Shown: positions 44,986 to 55,699, numbered from the stretch's first letter. The stretch is 64,000 nucleotides of DNA from Pseudomonadota bacterium (GCA_021835845.1 JAKBJU010000002.1:54130-118129); one strand, 5' to 3'. Notes: generated by a model not told the origin, from the sequence alone. Numbers and translations are program-made.

Positions 44986-45665
44986 TGTTGACCAGAGCCC
45001 CCGTTTCCGTCAAGGCGGTCATGATCGACCTCGACGGCACCCTGCTCGACACCGCGGCGGACCTCGCAACCGCTGCGAACCTGACGCTGGAAGAGCTCGG
45101 CCATCCCAAGGTCGATCCGGAAACAATCAAGACCTTCATCGGCAAGGGGGTGCTCAACCTGATGACCAAGACCCACATCGCATCGACGGGCAGCGCACCG
45201 GAGGATTTCGCCCCTGTCATGGAAATCTTCGACAGGCATTACGACAGCGTGGTGTCGAGAGAATCGCGCCCCTATCCCGGCGTGGTTGAAGGATTGGAAG
45301 CGATGAAAGCAGCGGGCTTCCGGCTCGCATGCATCACCAACAAGGTGGCGCGCTTCACGATCCCGCTGCTCAAGGATACCCGCCTTTACGATTTCTTCGA
45401 AATCGTGCTTTCCGGGGACAGCCTGCCGAAGAAGAAACCCGATCCGCTGCCGCTTTTCCATGCCTGCGAACATTTCGGGATCAAGCCTGCCGAAATGCTC
45501 CTCATAGGCGACTCGATCAACGACGTTCAAGCCGCCCGCGCTGCGGGATGCGCGGTTTTCTGCGTGCCCTACGGCTACAACGAAGGGATGGACGTCAGGG
45601 CGCTCGAATCCGATGCGCTCGTCGAAAGTTTGCTGGATGCCTCCCGTCTGATCGAGAAATCATGA
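44982..45665 (+). CDS. gph: Phosphoglycolate phosphatase
   Basis: Gph hydrolyses 2-phosphoglycolate, which RubisCO makes by oxygenation. It is a HAD phosphatase of 227 residues with nucleophile motif [16 protein letters not shown], motif [11 protein letters not shown], Lys in [10 protein letters not shown] and the motif-IV loop [17 protein letters not shown]. It is coupled to rpe and trpE by ATGA overlaps. In an autotroph its clustering with rpe makes functional sense. Confidence 0.95.
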   Translation: MMLTRAPVSVKAVMIDLDGTLLDTAADLATAANLTLEELGHPKVDPETIKTFIGKGVLNLMTKTHIASTGSAPEDFAPVMEIFDRHYDSVVSRESRPYPGVVEGLEAMKAAGFRLACITNKVARFTIPLLKDTRLYDFFEIVLSGDSLPKKKPDPLPLFHACEHFGIKPAEMLLIGDSINDVQAARAAGCAVFCVPYGYNEGMDVRALESDALVESLLDASRLIEKS

Positions 45666-47137
45666 CCGAACAGGAGTTCGAACGGCTAAAGTCGGCAGGC
45701 TACAACCGCATTCCGCTGGTTCTCGAAACATTTGCCGACCTCGACACGCCGCTTTCGGTCTACCTCAAGCTCGCCAACGCGCCCTATTCCTACCTTCTGG
45801 AGTCCGTCGTCGGCGGGGAGCGCTTCGGGCGCTATTCCTTCATCGGACTGCCGGCGAAATGCGTGCTCAAGTTCTTCAGGGAAAGCTACCGGATTCTGCA
45901 GGATGGGAAGATCGCGGAAGAAGGGAAGACCGACGATGCGCTGAAATTCGTGGAATCTTTCCAGAAGCGCTTCAGGGCCGCGCCGATTTCCACCCCATTG
46001 CGCTTCTTCGGCGGACTCGCGGGTTATTTCGGCTACGACACGGTCAGATACATCGAGCCCAAGCTTGCAAAAACGAGCAAAGAAGATACCCTCGGCACGC
46101 CAGACATCTTGCTGATGCTGTCCGAAGAGCTTGCGGTGGTGGACAACCTCTCGGGCAAACTCTACCTCATCGTTTATGCCGATCCTGAAGAGGAAAACGC
46201 CTACGCAAAGGCGAACCAGCGGCTCAAGGAACTGAACCGGCGCCTGCGCTCCACGGCAAAAATCCCGGAATACAGGCCACATCATTCCATGCCGGAGCCG
46301 GTATCCGAAATCGGTGAAAAGGCCTTCCTGTCCGCTGTCGACAAGGCCAAGCATTACATTGTCGAAGGCGATATCATGCAGGTGCAGATTTCGCAGCGCA
46401 TCCGCCTCCCCTTCGATGCGCCGCCCATCAACCTCTACCGGGCACTGCGCGCGATCAACCCCTCACCCTACATGTTCTATTTCGACATGGAGGATTTCCA
46501 CATCGTCGGTGCTTCTCCCGAAATCCTGGTGCGGCAGGAGGAAGACCGGATCACGGTGAGGCCGATTGCCGGAACCCGCCCCAGGGGGGCCACTCCGGAG
46601 CAGGACCAGGATCTCGAGCAGGATCTCCTTTCGGACCCCAAGGAACGGGCTGAGCACCTGATGCTGATCGACCTCGGCAGGAACGACATCGGACGGGTCG
46701 CTCAGACGGGATCGGTGAAGGTGACCGAGAAGATGGTGGTCGAGCGCTATTCTCATGTGATGCACATCGTCTCCAACGTCGAAGCCAGGATCAAGCCCGG
46801 AATGACCGCGATAGAGTTGCTCAGGGCGACCTTCCCGGCAGGGACGGTGACGGGGACTGCGAAAGTCAGGTCGATGGAAATCATCGACGAACTCGAACCC
46901 TCGAAACGCGGCATCTACGCCGGGGCGGTCGGCTACATCGGATTCAACGGCAACATGGATCTTGCGATCGCGATCAGAACCGCGGTGATCAAGGGCGGGA
47001 ATCTCTATGTCCAGGCGGCGGCCGGAATCGTCGCCGATTCGATCCCCGTGAACGAATGGATGGAAACCTGCAACAAGGCTCGCGCCGTAATGCGCGCAGC
47101 GGAAATGACGCTCGCCGGCCTCGATTCGGAGAATTAA
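45662..47137 (+). CDS. trpE: Anthranilate synthase component I
   Basis: TrpE uses ammonia from TrpG to convert chorismate to anthranilate. The 491-residue protein has an N-terminal regulatory domain including the LLES tryptophan-inhibition motif ([20 protein letters not shown]) and the C-terminal chorismate-binding domain with [27 protein letters not shown] and [20 protein letters not shown]. The start at 45662 overlaps the gph stop. No trp leader or attenuator is possible here because there is no gap upstream. Confidence 0.97.
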   Translation: MTEQEFERLKSAGYNRIPLVLETFADLDTPLSVYLKLANAPYSYLLESVVGGERFGRYSFIGLPAKCVLKFFRESYRILQDGKIAEEGKTDDALKFVESFQKRFRAAPISTPLRFFGGLAGYFGYDTVRYIEPKLAKTSKEDTLGTPDILLMLSEELAVVDNLSGKLYLIVYADPEEENAYAKANQRLKELNRRLRSTAKIPEYRPHHSMPEPVSEIGEKAFLSAVDKAKHYIVEGDIMQVQISQRIRLPFDAPPINLYRALRAINPSPYMFYFDMEDFHIVGASPEILVRQEEDRITVRPIAGTRPRGATPEQDQDLEQDLLSDPKERAEHLMLIDLGRNDIGRVAQTGSVKVTEKMVVERYSHVMHIVSNVEARIKPGMTAIELLRATFPAGTVTGTAKVRSMEIIDELEPSKRGIYAGAVGYIGFNGNMDLAIAIRTAVIKGGNLYVQAAAGIVADSIPVNEWMETCNKARAVMRAAEMTLAGLDSEN

Positions 47138-47704
47138 ATGCTCTTGATGATCGACAACTACGACTCCTTCACCTACAACCTGGTCCAGTATTTCGGCGAA
47201 CTCGGGCAGGAAGTCGACGTGAAGCGGAACGACGAGATCACGCTCGATTACGTCGACAGGGCGCGCCACGACTACATCGTGATTTCACCCGGCCCCTGCA
47301 CGCCCAACGAGGCGGGCATTTCGGTTCCGCTGATCAAGAAATTCGCAGGAGAAATCCCCATTCTCGGCGTATGCCTCGGACACCAGAGCATAGGCCAGGC
47401 CTTCGGCGGAAAAATCATCCATGCGAAGGAACTCATGCACGGCAAGACTTCCCTGATCCATCATCTCGACAAGGGCGTCTTCAGAGGACTGCCCAGCCCC
47501 TTCATTGCAACGCGTTACCATTCCCTGGTGATAGAGCGAGAAAGCCTGCCCGATTGCCTCGAAATCACGGCCTGGACCGAGGACGGAGAGATCATGGGCG
47601 TGCGCCACAAGACGCTCGCCGTGGAAGGGGTGCAATTCCATCCCGAATCGATCCTGACCGAATACGGCCACGACATGCTGAAAAACTTCCTGGAACAGCA
47701 ATGA
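47138..47704 (+). CDS. trpG: Anthranilate synthase component II (glutamine amidotransferase)
   Basis: TrpG supplies ammonia from glutamine to TrpE. The 188-aa class I amidotransferase has [20 protein letters not shown] at the start, the nucleophile Cys in [15 protein letters not shown] and the His/Glu pair in [13 protein letters not shown]. It starts on the base after the trpE stop and overlaps trpD by 4 nt. It may also serve folate synthesis as PabA. Confidence 0.97.
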   Translation: MLLMIDNYDSFTYNLVQYFGELGQEVDVKRNDEITLDYVDRARHDYIVISPGPCTPNEAGISVPLIKKFAGEIPILGVCLGHQSIGQAFGGKIIHAKELMHGKTSLIHHLDKGVFRGLPSPFIATRYHSLVIERESLPDCLEITAWTEDGEIMGVRHKTLAVEGVQFHPESILTEYGHDMLKNFLEQQ

Positions 47705-48729
47705 CTCCCCAGGCAGCACTCAACGCCCTGGTCGAAAGGCAGGATCTTTCCGGCGAGGAAATGACCTCGGTCATGCATCAGATCATGTCTGGGGAATTGA
47801 CCCCGGTTCAGATCGCCGGCATCGTCATCGCCCTGCGCGCCAAGGGCGAGACGGTAGCGGAAATCGCAGCAGCGGCAGGCGTGATGCGCGAGCTGTCGGC
47901 CAAAGTGGAAGTGCCGCAAGACATCCATCTCGTCGATACCTGCGGCACCGGGGGAGACGGCACCCATACCTTCAACATTTCCACGGCTTCTGCGATCGTC
48001 TCGGCCTCCGCTGGAGTGAAAATCGCGAAGCACGGCGGACGCTCCGTTTCCAGCACTTGCGGCAGCGCCGACGTTCTGGAGCGCCTCGGCGTCAATGTCG
48101 GCCTCACCCCTGCGGACGTCGCGAAATCGATCATGGCCATCGGCATAGGCTTCATGTTTGCACCCTCCCACCATAGCGCCATGCGCTTTGCGGCGCCTGT
48201 CAGACGGGAGCTCGGCATCAGGACGATTTTCAATCTGCTCGGCCCCCTGACCAACCCGGCCAATGCGAAAAACCAGGTTCTCGGCGTATACCACCGGGAC
48301 CTCCTCAGGAAGTTCGCCGAAGCGCTGAAGATGCTGGGTAGCCGGCATGTGCTGGTGGTCCACGGCATGGACGGGCTGGATGAAATCTCCATCAGCGGGG
48401 AAACGCTCGTGGCGGAACTGAAAGACGGGGAGATTTCGGAATACCGCCTGAATCCGGAAAATTTCGGATTGGAGGAATCCCCGATCGAATCGATCCGGGT
48501 GCACGATGTCGAAAGCGCATGCAGGTTGCTGCTCGATGCGCTGGAAAACAGGCCGGGCCCTGCTCGCGACATCGTCATGCTCAATGCCGGGGCCTCGATC
48601 TACATCTCGGGACTCGCGAAGAGCATCGCTGAAGGCGTGGCAATGGCTGGGCGTCAAATTTCGAATGGCGCGGCCCGGAAAAAGCTCGACGAACTCGCTG
48701 CCTTCTCGAACAGCCTCAAATCTGCATGA
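47701..48729 (+). CDS. trpD: Anthranilate phosphoribosyltransferase
   Basis: TrpD transfers phosphoribose from PRPP to anthranilate. The 342-aa protein has the PRPP motif [17 protein letters not shown], the [18 protein letters not shown] loop, and the metal region [12 protein letters not shown]. It is the last gene of the operon: trpC, which usually follows, is absent and a convergent gene overlaps trpD by 14 nt. Confidence 0.96.
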   Translation: MTPQAALNALVERQDLSGEEMTSVMHQIMSGELTPVQIAGIVIALRAKGETVAEIAAAAGVMRELSAKVEVPQDIHLVDTCGTGGDGTHTFNISTASAIVSASAGVKIAKHGGRSVSSTCGSADVLERLGVNVGLTPADVAKSIMAIGIGFMFAPSHHSAMRFAAPVRRELGIRTIFNLLGPLTNPANAKNQVLGVYHRDLLRKFAEALKMLGSRHVLVVHGMDGLDEISISGETLVAELKDGEISEYRLNPENFGLEESPIESIRVHDVESACRLLLDALENRPGPARDIVMLNAGASIYISGLAKSIAEGVAMAGRQISNGAARKKLDELAAFSNSLKSA

Positions 48730-50290
48730 AGGTCGCCCGCTCGTAATCAGCGCCCTTCCCGGCAAGCCCGGTGAGCCGGAATTCCATCGACAGTCCCTCG
48801 CTGTCGAGAGCGGCAATGATCCGGTTCCGGACATACCATCCCCTGGGCATGACGAGGCTCGCTCCCTCCCCGTGGTGGAGCAGGATGGCTGGCGCATATT
48901 TGCCGGATACCGTAAGATTGATTCCCGTCTGGCGAATCACAACCGCTTCCGGACTGCCCTCAAGAAGCTTCAGCCCCATGTTGACTCCCCCTTCCAGCCC
49001 CGCGATGACCCAGCGTATCACGCCCGGCGCGAAACCTTCATCGCCCCGGATGCCGACAAGATGCCCCGGGCTCACGCGCTCGCCTTTCCCGACCCTGATC
49101 AACGAGAGTTCCCTGCCATCCTCGTCCTGGATGTTCCAGCTCTCGGTCTCTCGCCCGCTCATGTGCTCATCCTTGGAAGCAATATGCCCGAAAAACCCGA
49201 TCTCCTCATGCTGCCTCTTGTTGAGGTCACCCTTTTCGGCAAGCTGCGCAAAAATCTTCCCGCTGAGATGAAAATTTACATCTTCCAGGCCGAAGCACAG
49301 TTCGGCCCGGTGGCTGATAGTGCCCGCCTCGAACCCGCGCGCCGCCTTCCCTTCGCACCAATGTCGATGCAGCTTCTCAATGAGGGAAAGACAGAAATCA
49401 GGCGGCAGGCTCTCCCCCAGACCGAGCCGGGCCGGAGCCTGTCCCTGCAGCAGCAGGGCCATCTTGATTTCCAGATTCTTTCCCAGTTCAGACATGTCCA
49501 GGTAGCGGATGTCAGCGCCTCGGGATGCTCGATGCGAAATGCAATCCGGGCTCTCAAGATCGATCTCGATGGGCTGCGATGTCTTTGCCGAGACGGGAAT
49601 ATCCCCGGCAATGGTGACGAGAGAAGTCCACGCTTCGAGCCAGCGGTTGACCAGCTGCAGCTGGCTGTGCGTCAGCTCGTAGGGATCAGCCTGGCAGATC
49701 AGGACAGTGCGGATAAATTGGTCAGCGCAAGAGGTCGGCGGAAGATGGCGATCAAGAACGGGATCGGTCGAGACACCCGCATCCTCCGAAATACGGTAAA
49801 GCCGATGCAATTGCAACCAAAGCCTCGAATCGACCTGATGGGAAAGGAAAATATACCCGGATATCTGCAGCGCGGTGTAATGCAGGCAGCGCTGACATAT
49901 CCGCGCCAGCTGACCCGCCACGGAAGGCTCCCCATCGATGCCGGCATTCAGGCAATGCCCGTAGGAAGTCGCCATTTCCGCCCATAACGAGATGATCCCG
50001 TCGCGCATGGAAGATTCGCTGTCGCTCAGCGGCAGGGGCTTTCCGACAAGCTTGTTGCCACAACCTTCCTGGACAATGCCTACCGTTTCACGCAGCAGCT
50101 CCGTTATGTTCAGGCGACTCAGCGGAGGAAGCATGGCGCGATTCAGCCCCCCCAGTTTCCTTGAAAGTGTCCGATGAGCCAGACGGATATCGGTGAGCTG
50201 GAATTGCGAGATCCAGCGGGCGCAGGAATCCGCATCGGCAAACGCCGGCTCCACAGGTTCGTCTGTCTCTGGCAGGCTCAGGCGATACAT
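48716..50290 (-). CDS. Conserved protein of unknown function, possible c-di-GMP-related (PilZ-like motif)
   Basis: The 524-aa product has no signal peptide or membrane segment. A middle region contains RYLDMSELGKNL, in which DMSELG fits the (D/N)xSxxG half of the PilZ c-di-GMP motif, with arginines just before it (HRASRGADIR), though not in ideal spacing. The C-terminal third (LSLIRVGKGERVSPGHLVGI, GVIRWVIAGLEGGVNMGLKLL) is a beta-rich, PilZ-like barrel. It lies 52 nt after a PAS-GGDEF-EAL gene on the same strand, supporting a c-di-GMP link. The call is tentative. Confidence 0.6.
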   Translation of the reverse strand: MYRLSLPETDEPVEPAFADADSCARWISQFQLTDIRLAHRTLSRKLGGLNRAMLPPLSRLNITELLRETVGIVQEGCGNKLVGKPLPLSDSESSMRDGIISLWAEMATSYGHCLNAGIDGEPSVAGQLARICQRCLHYTALQISGYIFLSHQVDSRLWLQLHRLYRISEDAGVSTDPVLDRHLPPTSCADQFIRTVLICQADPYELTHSQLQLVNRWLEAWTSLVTIAGDIPVSAKTSQPIEIDLESPDCISHRASRGADIRYLDMSELGKNLEIKMALLLQGQAPARLGLGESLPPDFCLSLIEKLHRHWCEGKAARGFEAGTISHRAELCFGLEDVNFHLSGKIFAQLAEKGDLNKRQHEEIGFFGHIASKDEHMSGRETESWNIQDEDGRELSLIRVGKGERVSPGHLVGIRGDEGFAPGVIRWVIAGLEGGVNMGLKLLEGSPEAVVIRQTGINLTVSGKYAPAILLHHGEGASLVMPRGWYVRNRIIAALDSEGLSMEFRLTGLAGKGADYERATFMQI

Positions 50291-50342
50291 ATCAGGCCCA
50301 CGGCTAAAAGGGAAACTTCCTGATTCTAACCTGAAATGGCGC

Positions 50343-52712
50343 TCAGTGCAGGTAGGTGGACTGGAAGAGCCGGGTCATTTCTTCCCCGGGCAGCGGCTCA
50401 CTGAAATAGTACCCCTGGAATCCATGGCAACCCTGATCCTTGAGATGAGTGAACTGATCGGAATTTTCCACACCCTCTGCGATGACCTTCAATTTCAGGC
50501 TGCGGGCCATCGCGATAATCGCGGCGACGATCGCAGCATCGTTCGAGTCTTCGGTGATATCCCGGACGAAAGACTGGTCTATCTTGAGCACATCGAGCGG
50601 GAAGCGCTTCAAGTAGCTCAATGAAGAATAACCCGTTCCGAAATCATCCAGGGAAAGCTTGATGCCCAGGTGTTTCAGCTGATTCAGCATGACGAGAGTC
50701 GCATCGGTGTTGTGCATCAGCATGCTTTCCGTCATTTCCAGTTCCAGGCGATGGGCCGAGAGCGCCGTCTCTTCGAGAATTTTCTCGATCATTTTCGAGA
50801 AGTCACCTTCCCTGAACTGCCTTGGCGAAACATTGACCGAAATGCGCTGAGTTTCGTTCAGAAACCCGGCCATTTGCCAGACCTTCATCTGGGCGCAAAC
50901 GGTTTTCATCATCCACTCGCCCAGGCTGACGATCAGACCCGTTTCTTCAGCCAGCGGAATGAATCTCGTGGGAGGTATCCATCCCTGCGCGGGGTGCTTC
51001 CAGCGCATCAGGGCTTCCATCCCGGTGACGAAACCACTGCCGATATCGACCTGGGGCTGGTAATGGACTTCGAGTTCGCCGCGCTCCAGTGCCTTGCGCA
51101 AATCGTTCTGCAGGGAAAGTCGCTCCAGGGTCAGCGTGTTCATCCGTTCTGCATAGAACTGGTAGTTGCCGCGCCCCTGGGACTTGGCATGATAGAGCGC
51201 CGTATCCGCGCTCTTGATCAAGTCGCCGACATTGTCGGCATCGGAAGGGAACAGCGCGATGCCTATGCTTGTCGTGACCAGCACTTCATTGTTTTCGAAA
51301 TGAAAGGGCTCGGATAGTGCCGCTTTGATTTTCTCCGCAACCAGCGCTGCAATCTGAGCCACTTCGCCAATTTCGCTTTTGCAGAGATTGGCGACAATGA
51401 CAACGAATTCGTCTCCCCCGAGCCTGGCAACCGTGTCTCCTTCGCGGACGCAAGCATTGAGGCGTTGCGCCACGCTTTGAAGGAAGGCGTCCCCTCCAGA
51501 ATGTCCGAGGATGTCGTTCGCCTCCTTGAAATGGTCCAAGTCCAAACAAAGCACACCGAACTGCCGCTCGCCCCGTCTCGACTGATTGATCAGCATTTCG
51601 AGTCTGTCCATGAGGAGCAGGCGGTTGGGCAATCCGGTCAGGGTATCGAAATAAGCCAGACGATGGATTTGCTCCTCGGCAAGCTTGCGTTCCGTGATAT
51701 CGAGAGCAGTGCCGATGTAGTGTGAAATTTGCCCGTCTCCATCTGCTATCGTATTGATCTCGAGCAATTCCGGATAAACCTCGCCATTCTTTCTGCGGCT
51801 CCAGACTTCGCCATGCCACTTTCCATGCGCCTCTAGCGCCGCCAGGATGGCACGATGGAATTCGTCATCATGCCGTCTTGACCTCAGGATGTCTCGGGAT
51901 TGTCCGACGATTTCTTCCGGAGCATAGCCCGTTATGGTGCAGAAAGCGGGATTAACGCTGACGATGTTGTGATGCCTGTCTGCGATGAATATGCCTTCGA
52001 GGTTGTGCTCGAATACGGAAGAAGCGAAGCGAAGCTGCTGCTCTGTGTTTCTTCTTTCGGTAATGTCGTCGAGACTGCCGCGGAAACCCGTGATGTCGCC
52101 CGATGCATTGCGCATCGCCTCCGCATAGATTTCGACCCAGCGAATCTTGCCGCCTTTTGCCAAGAAACGCACCTCATAGTGGCAGCGATCGGTTTCTTCG
52201 AGAAGCTTCAGCTGTTCCCCATTCTTCTGAATATCTTTAGGGTGGATGTAGGTGGCAATCGGCTTTCCCAGGCAGTCTTCGACCCGGTACTGGGTGATTT
52301 CCTCCCAGGCCCTGTTGAGAAATGTCAGGCGCCCACAAGCGTCGGTCTGGAATATGCCCTCCTTCAGCCTGTCGATGAAGCTGCCCAGAAGCGCCTCGTC
52401 TGCGTTGCGGAATTTCAGAATCGCGCCGCGTATTTTGCTGTCAGAGTCCCTGAGCGGGGATACGCTGCCATCGAGGACCGTTTCGACCCCGTTGCGGCTG
52501 ACGAAAAGGATAGGCTCCTTGCGCAGCATCCGTTCAACGATATTTCCGATGCGTTGGCCCGTGAGTGGGTCGAGCGCGCCCAGTACTTCGGACAGGGGCT
52601 TGCCCATTGCTTCTCGCGTGCACCAGCCGGCCAGCCGCTCGGCTTCGCCATTCAGCAGGATGACCCTGCACCCCTTGTTGATCGTAATCTCAGCGTCAGC
52701 CATCGATTCCAT
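50343..52712 (-). CDS. PAS-PAS-PAS-GGDEF-EAL signalling protein
   Basis: This is a cyclic-di-GMP enzyme with about three PAS domains (approx. 5-105, 108-225, 230-350). The second and third have PAC ends (RGSLDDITERRNTEQQL, YIGTALDITERKLAEEQ). A GGDEF domain (approx. 355-515) keeps ARLGGDEFVVIV, so the cyclase site is intact. An EAL domain (approx. 530-785) keeps EALMRWKHP and DDFGTGYSSLSYLK, so the phosphodiesterase may be active too. No membrane segment is seen, so it is cytoplasmic and likely senses via PAS. ATG 52703 is an alternative start. It is probably first in a two-gene unit with the next minus-strand gene. Confidence 0.93.
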   Translation of the reverse strand: MESMADAEITINKGCRVILLNGEAERLAGWCTREAMGKPLSEVLGALDPLTGQRIGNIVERMLRKEPILFVSRNGVETVLDGSVSPLRDSDSKIRGAILKFRNADEALLGSFIDRLKEGIFQTDACGRLTFLNRAWEEITQYRVEDCLGKPIATYIHPKDIQKNGEQLKLLEETDRCHYEVRFLAKGGKIRWVEIYAEAMRNASGDITGFRGSLDDITERRNTEQQLRFASSVFEHNLEGIFIADRHHNIVSVNPAFCTITGYAPEEIVGQSRDILRSRRHDDEFHRAILAALEAHGKWHGEVWSRRKNGEVYPELLEINTIADGDGQISHYIGTALDITERKLAEEQIHRLAYFDTLTGLPNRLLLMDRLEMLINQSRRGERQFGVLCLDLDHFKEANDILGHSGGDAFLQSVAQRLNACVREGDTVARLGGDEFVVIVANLCKSEIGEVAQIAALVAEKIKAALSEPFHFENNEVLVTTSIGIALFPSDADNVGDLIKSADTALYHAKSQGRGNYQFYAERMNTLTLERLSLQNDLRKALERGELEVHYQPQVDIGSGFVTGMEALMRWKHPAQGWIPPTRFIPLAEETGLIVSLGEWMMKTVCAQMKVWQMAGFLNETQRISVNVSPRQFREGDFSKMIEKILEETALSAHRLELEMTESMLMHNTDATLVMLNQLKHLGIKLSLDDFGTGYSSLSYLKRFPLDVLKIDQSFVRDITEDSNDAAIVAAIIAMARSLKLKVIAEGVENSDQFTHLKDQGCHGFQGYYFSEPLPGEEMTRLFQSTYLH

Positions 52713-52777
52713 TCATGATATTTGCCATATACAACATTGCAGGCTCGCCCAAGATTAAACCACAATTTAATCAATAT

Positions 52778-53905
52778 TTACAACAATCTGCTCTTGTCTC
52801 CTGAGAAAAAACATGAAGAAATGAACTCGCTCCCCTTGCGAAAGCCGATGACCTTGAACAATTCCCCCATTTCGGCCGGGCTGACCAGTTTCTGGAATTC
52901 GCTGCACAAGGGAAGATAGGCCGCCACGTCTTCGGGAGAAACCCGCCCCAGCATTTCGGTGATGCCGCAGTTGATCAAGAAATTCGCCTGGGTCGTGTAG
53001 CCTGCAAATTGGAGTCCCGCATCGATGCCCGCCTCGGCAATGGCGCTGAAATCGACATGGGTGGTGATGTCCTGCAAACCGGGAAGAAAGAAGGGATCGT
53101 CATGCGCATGATGGCGGTAGTGGCACATCAATGTGCCCTGGAAGCGATCGGGGTGGTAGTATTCAGACCTGCCGAAGCCGTAGTCGAAAAAAAACAGCAT
53201 GCCGCGCTTCAGTGCGCCGGCAAGCCTGGAAACCAGCGCCCTTGCTTCGAGATGAATTTCGCTGGCATAGCCTGGCGGCACATGGATGGCCCTTGCCGCG
53301 TCGAACAGAGGCCCGTTTTCGAGTTGCCTGTCCTGCCAGGCAAGTTTCCCTTCGCCGATGCAAACTCCCCGCTCTTCGATGCCTTCTTCGCGCCAGCTGA
53401 CCAGATTGCATGGAACGGCATCCAATACCTCGTTAGCAAGGATCAGTCCTTCGAAGTTTTCCGGCAGGTCTTCCAGCCAGGTCACCGGAAATCCTTTCAG
53501 CCGCTCCTCCTGCCTTTTCCTCAAGTCTGCGCTCACTTCCAGTATACAGTAGCGGCGCGGCTTGATCTCCAGTTCATGGAGCAGGTCGAAGGCGAGTTTT
53601 CCGGTACCCGCTCCGAGCTCCAGAATATCGGTGTTGGGATTGGCGGACAGCCATTCGAAAGCAAGACGCGCAAGCGTTCTTCCAAACAGGGAGGAAATCT
53701 CCGGTGCCGTGACGAAGTCCCCGGACTTGCCGAATTTTGCCGCCCCGGCGCTGTAATAGCCCAGCCCGGGGGCGTAAAGCGCCATGCGCATATACTCGGC
53801 GAAGGAAATCCATCCTCCTGCATCGGCAATGTTCTGGCGAATCAGCGCCTGAAGGCATTCGCTGTGCGCGAGGGCTGCCTCGTCTGGCTCGGGTAGTGGC
53901 GGCAT
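52778..53905 (-). CDS. MidA/NDUFAF7-family SAM-dependent methyltransferase
   Basis: A class I methyltransferase of the DUF185 family; the mitochondrial member methylates a complex I subunit. Of 375 residues, an N-terminal helical part has ISFAEYMRMALYAPGLGYY, followed by the SAM loop ILELGAGTGKLAFDLL and the family motifs EVLDAVPCNLV and FFFDYGFGRSEYYHP. The start at 53905 fits the family; the frame is open further upstream. It diverges from the SDR gene. The substrate in bacteria is unknown, but complex I is plausible. Confidence 0.9.
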   Translation of the reverse strand: MPPLPEPDEAALAHSECLQALIRQNIADAGGWISFAEYMRMALYAPGLGYYSAGAAKFGKSGDFVTAPEISSLFGRTLARLAFEWLSANPNTDILELGAGTGKLAFDLLHELEIKPRRYCILEVSADLRKRQEERLKGFPVTWLEDLPENFEGLILANEVLDAVPCNLVSWREEGIEERGVCIGEGKLAWQDRQLENGPLFDAARAIHVPPGYASEIHLEARALVSRLAGALKRGMLFFFDYGFGRSEYYHPDRFQGTLMCHYRHHAHDDPFFLPGLQDITTHVDFSAIAEAGIDAGLQFAGYTTQANFLINCGITEMLGRVSPEDVAAYLPLCSEFQKLVSPAEMGELFKVIGFRKGSEFISSCFFSGDKSRLL

Positions 53906-53951
53906 CGAGACTATGGTAAATTGTCTGGCATTCAGTTTAGAGGAGATTTCC

Positions 53952-54692
53952 TTGCAAGGCAAAGTCGTTCTGATCACAGGCGGAGCAAGGCGCGTAGGCG
54001 CCGCGATATGCCGCAGGCTCCACGCCCTGGGAGCGGATCTGATGATCCATTACCGCTCTTCCGCCATCGATGCGCGAGCACTCCAGGACGAACTCAATGC
54101 CGCAAGACCAGACTCCGTTTCCCTCGTCCAGGCGGATCTCCTCAACATTTCCGTCCTGCCAAGCCTGGTGTCCGATACGGTGAGCCGCTTCGGCAGGCTG
54201 GATGTGCTGATCAACAACGCTTCCAGTTTTTTTCCAACCAATATCGGCGAAATCTCCGATGGCGCCTGGGACGATCTGATCGGAACCAACCTCAAGGCAC
54301 CGCTTTTCCTTTCCCAGGCCGCAGCGCCCCAGCTCAGAAAGCATCACGGCTGCATCGTCAACATCGTCGATATCCATGCCGAAAAGCCGCTCAAGAACTA
54401 TCTCGTCTATTCCACCGCCAAGGGGGGGCTGGTTGCTCTCACCAAATCCCTGGCGAGGGAGCTATCCCCGGAAACCCGGGTCAATGCCGTGGCGCCTGGC
54501 GCGATTCTCTGGCCGGAGGATGAAGTCTGGTCGGATGCGCTCTCCAGGCAGCGAATCATCAACCAGACCCTGCTGAAAAGGGTGGGCGAGCCGGACGACA
54601 TCGCCAAGGCGGTCGCCTTCCTTGTCGCGGATGCCCCTTATGTCACGGGTCAGGTGATCGCCGTGGACGGTGGCAGGAGCGTCAACCTTTAA
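53952..54692 (+). CDS. SDR-family oxidoreductase (pteridine reductase-like)
   Basis: This is a short-chain dehydrogenase of 246 residues. Cofactor loop LITGGARRVGAAICRRLH, the Arg after GGA suggesting NADPH, NNASSFF in place of NNAG, and the catalytic YSTAKGG (Tyr, Lys) are visible. GGARRVG and NNASSFFP are typical of the pteridine reductase (PTR1/FolM-like) branch. The start is TTG at 53952, since AGGAG sits 6 nt upstream; the open frame back to 53913 adds nothing recognisable. It may be a dihydrofolate or pterin reductase. Confidence 0.82.
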   Translation: MQGKVVLITGGARRVGAAICRRLHALGADLMIHYRSSAIDARALQDELNAARPDSVSLVQADLLNISVLPSLVSDTVSRFGRLDVLINNASSFFPTNIGEISDGAWDDLIGTNLKAPLFLSQAAAPQLRKHHGCIVNIVDIHAEKPLKNYLVYSTAKGGLVALTKSLARELSPETRVNAVAPGAILWPEDEVWSDALSRQRIINQTLLKRVGEPDDIAKAVAFLVADAPYVTGQVIAVDGGRSVNL

Positions 54693-54697
54693 CAGGC

Positions 54698-55582
54698 TCA
54701 TTCCTGATCGAATAGCACGTCTCCTTCATGCTGAACAGGGAGACTCTCGAAGTCGAATAGCGACTTGTCCATCAGGTGCGAGGGAACCACATTGGTCAGG
54801 GCATTGAACATGTTCTTCAGTCTTCTCGGATCTTCCCTTTCCCACTGCTGCAGCATTTCACGCATGATCTGGCGCTGCAGATTCGGCTGTGAACCGCACA
54901 GGTTGCAGGGAATGATCGGAAAACCCATTGCTGCCGCGTATTTCTTGATATCCTCCTCCCTGCAATAGGCCAGGGGCCGGATCACGACATTGCTGCCGTC
55001 GTCAGAGCGCAGCTTCGGCGGCATGGCCTTCAGCTTTCCGCCGAAAAACAGGTTCAGAAGCAGCGTCTGGAGAATATCGTCCCGATGGTGGCCGAGCGCG
55101 ATCTTCGTGGCGCCCAGTTCCCTTGCAGTACGGTAAAGAATCCCCCTGCGCAAGCGGGAACAAAGAGAGCATGTGGTTTTCCCGGGAGCGATCTTCTCCT
55201 TCACGATGCTGTAGGTATCCTGTTCCACGATCCTGTAGCGAATTCCGGTCCTTTCGAGATATTCCGGCAGCACATGTTCCGGAAAACCGGGCTGCTTCTG
55301 GTCCAGGTTGACCGCAACCAGATCGAAGCGGATCGGCGCCACGCCTTGCAAATACCTGAGGGTATCGAGCATGGTGTAGCTGTCCGCCCCCCCGGAAAGG
55401 CACACCATCACGAGATCCCCTTCCTCGATCATATTGAAATCGATGATGGCCTTGCCGGTGAGCCGCCGAATCTGCCTCTGCAGCCTCTCGAAGCTGCGCG
55501 ACAGTTTGGGCTCCTCACGGGATTTCCCGGGATGAAATTGGATCGGGGAGAAGCCCGGGGCAAAATCGACGGTGGAGGTCAT
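54698..55582 (-). CDS. ttcA: tRNA 2-thiocytidine biosynthesis protein TtcA (variant P-loop)
   Basis: TtcA thiolates cytidine 32 in some tRNAs using ATP and an Fe-S cluster. The 294-aa protein has the two CxxC pairs ([12 protein letters not shown] and IPCNLCGSQ) and the family ends. Its PP-loop reads [12 protein letters not shown], with Ala66 where TtcA normally has Lys (SGGKDSY). The codon is GCG next to a run of seven C residues, so a sequencing error is possible, but no frame is broken. Other PP-loop ATPases have hydrophobic residues there, so activity may persist. Confidence 0.93.
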   Translation of the reverse strand: MTSTVDFAPGFSPIQFHPGKSREEPKLSRSFERLQRQIRRLTGKAIIDFNMIEEGDLVMVCLSGGADSYTMLDTLRYLQGVAPIRFDLVAVNLDQKQPGFPEHVLPEYLERTGIRYRIVEQDTYSIVKEKIAPGKTTCSLCSRLRRGILYRTARELGATKIALGHHRDDILQTLLLNLFFGGKLKAMPPKLRSDDGSNVVIRPLAYCREEDIKKYAAAMGFPIIPCNLCGSQPNLQRQIMREMLQQWEREDPRRLKNMFNALTNVVPSHLMDKSLFDFESLPVQHEGDVLFDQE

Positions 55583-55699
55583 TCTGTGGTTTTCCTGAAA
55601 TGGGGAAGGTCGAAACGCTGAAGTTCAGGCGTAATTTTACCCTGTCCAAGCTCGACGCGTCTGTGCTTTATTGATCCGGCGTGAAGAAGGTTGAAATAG

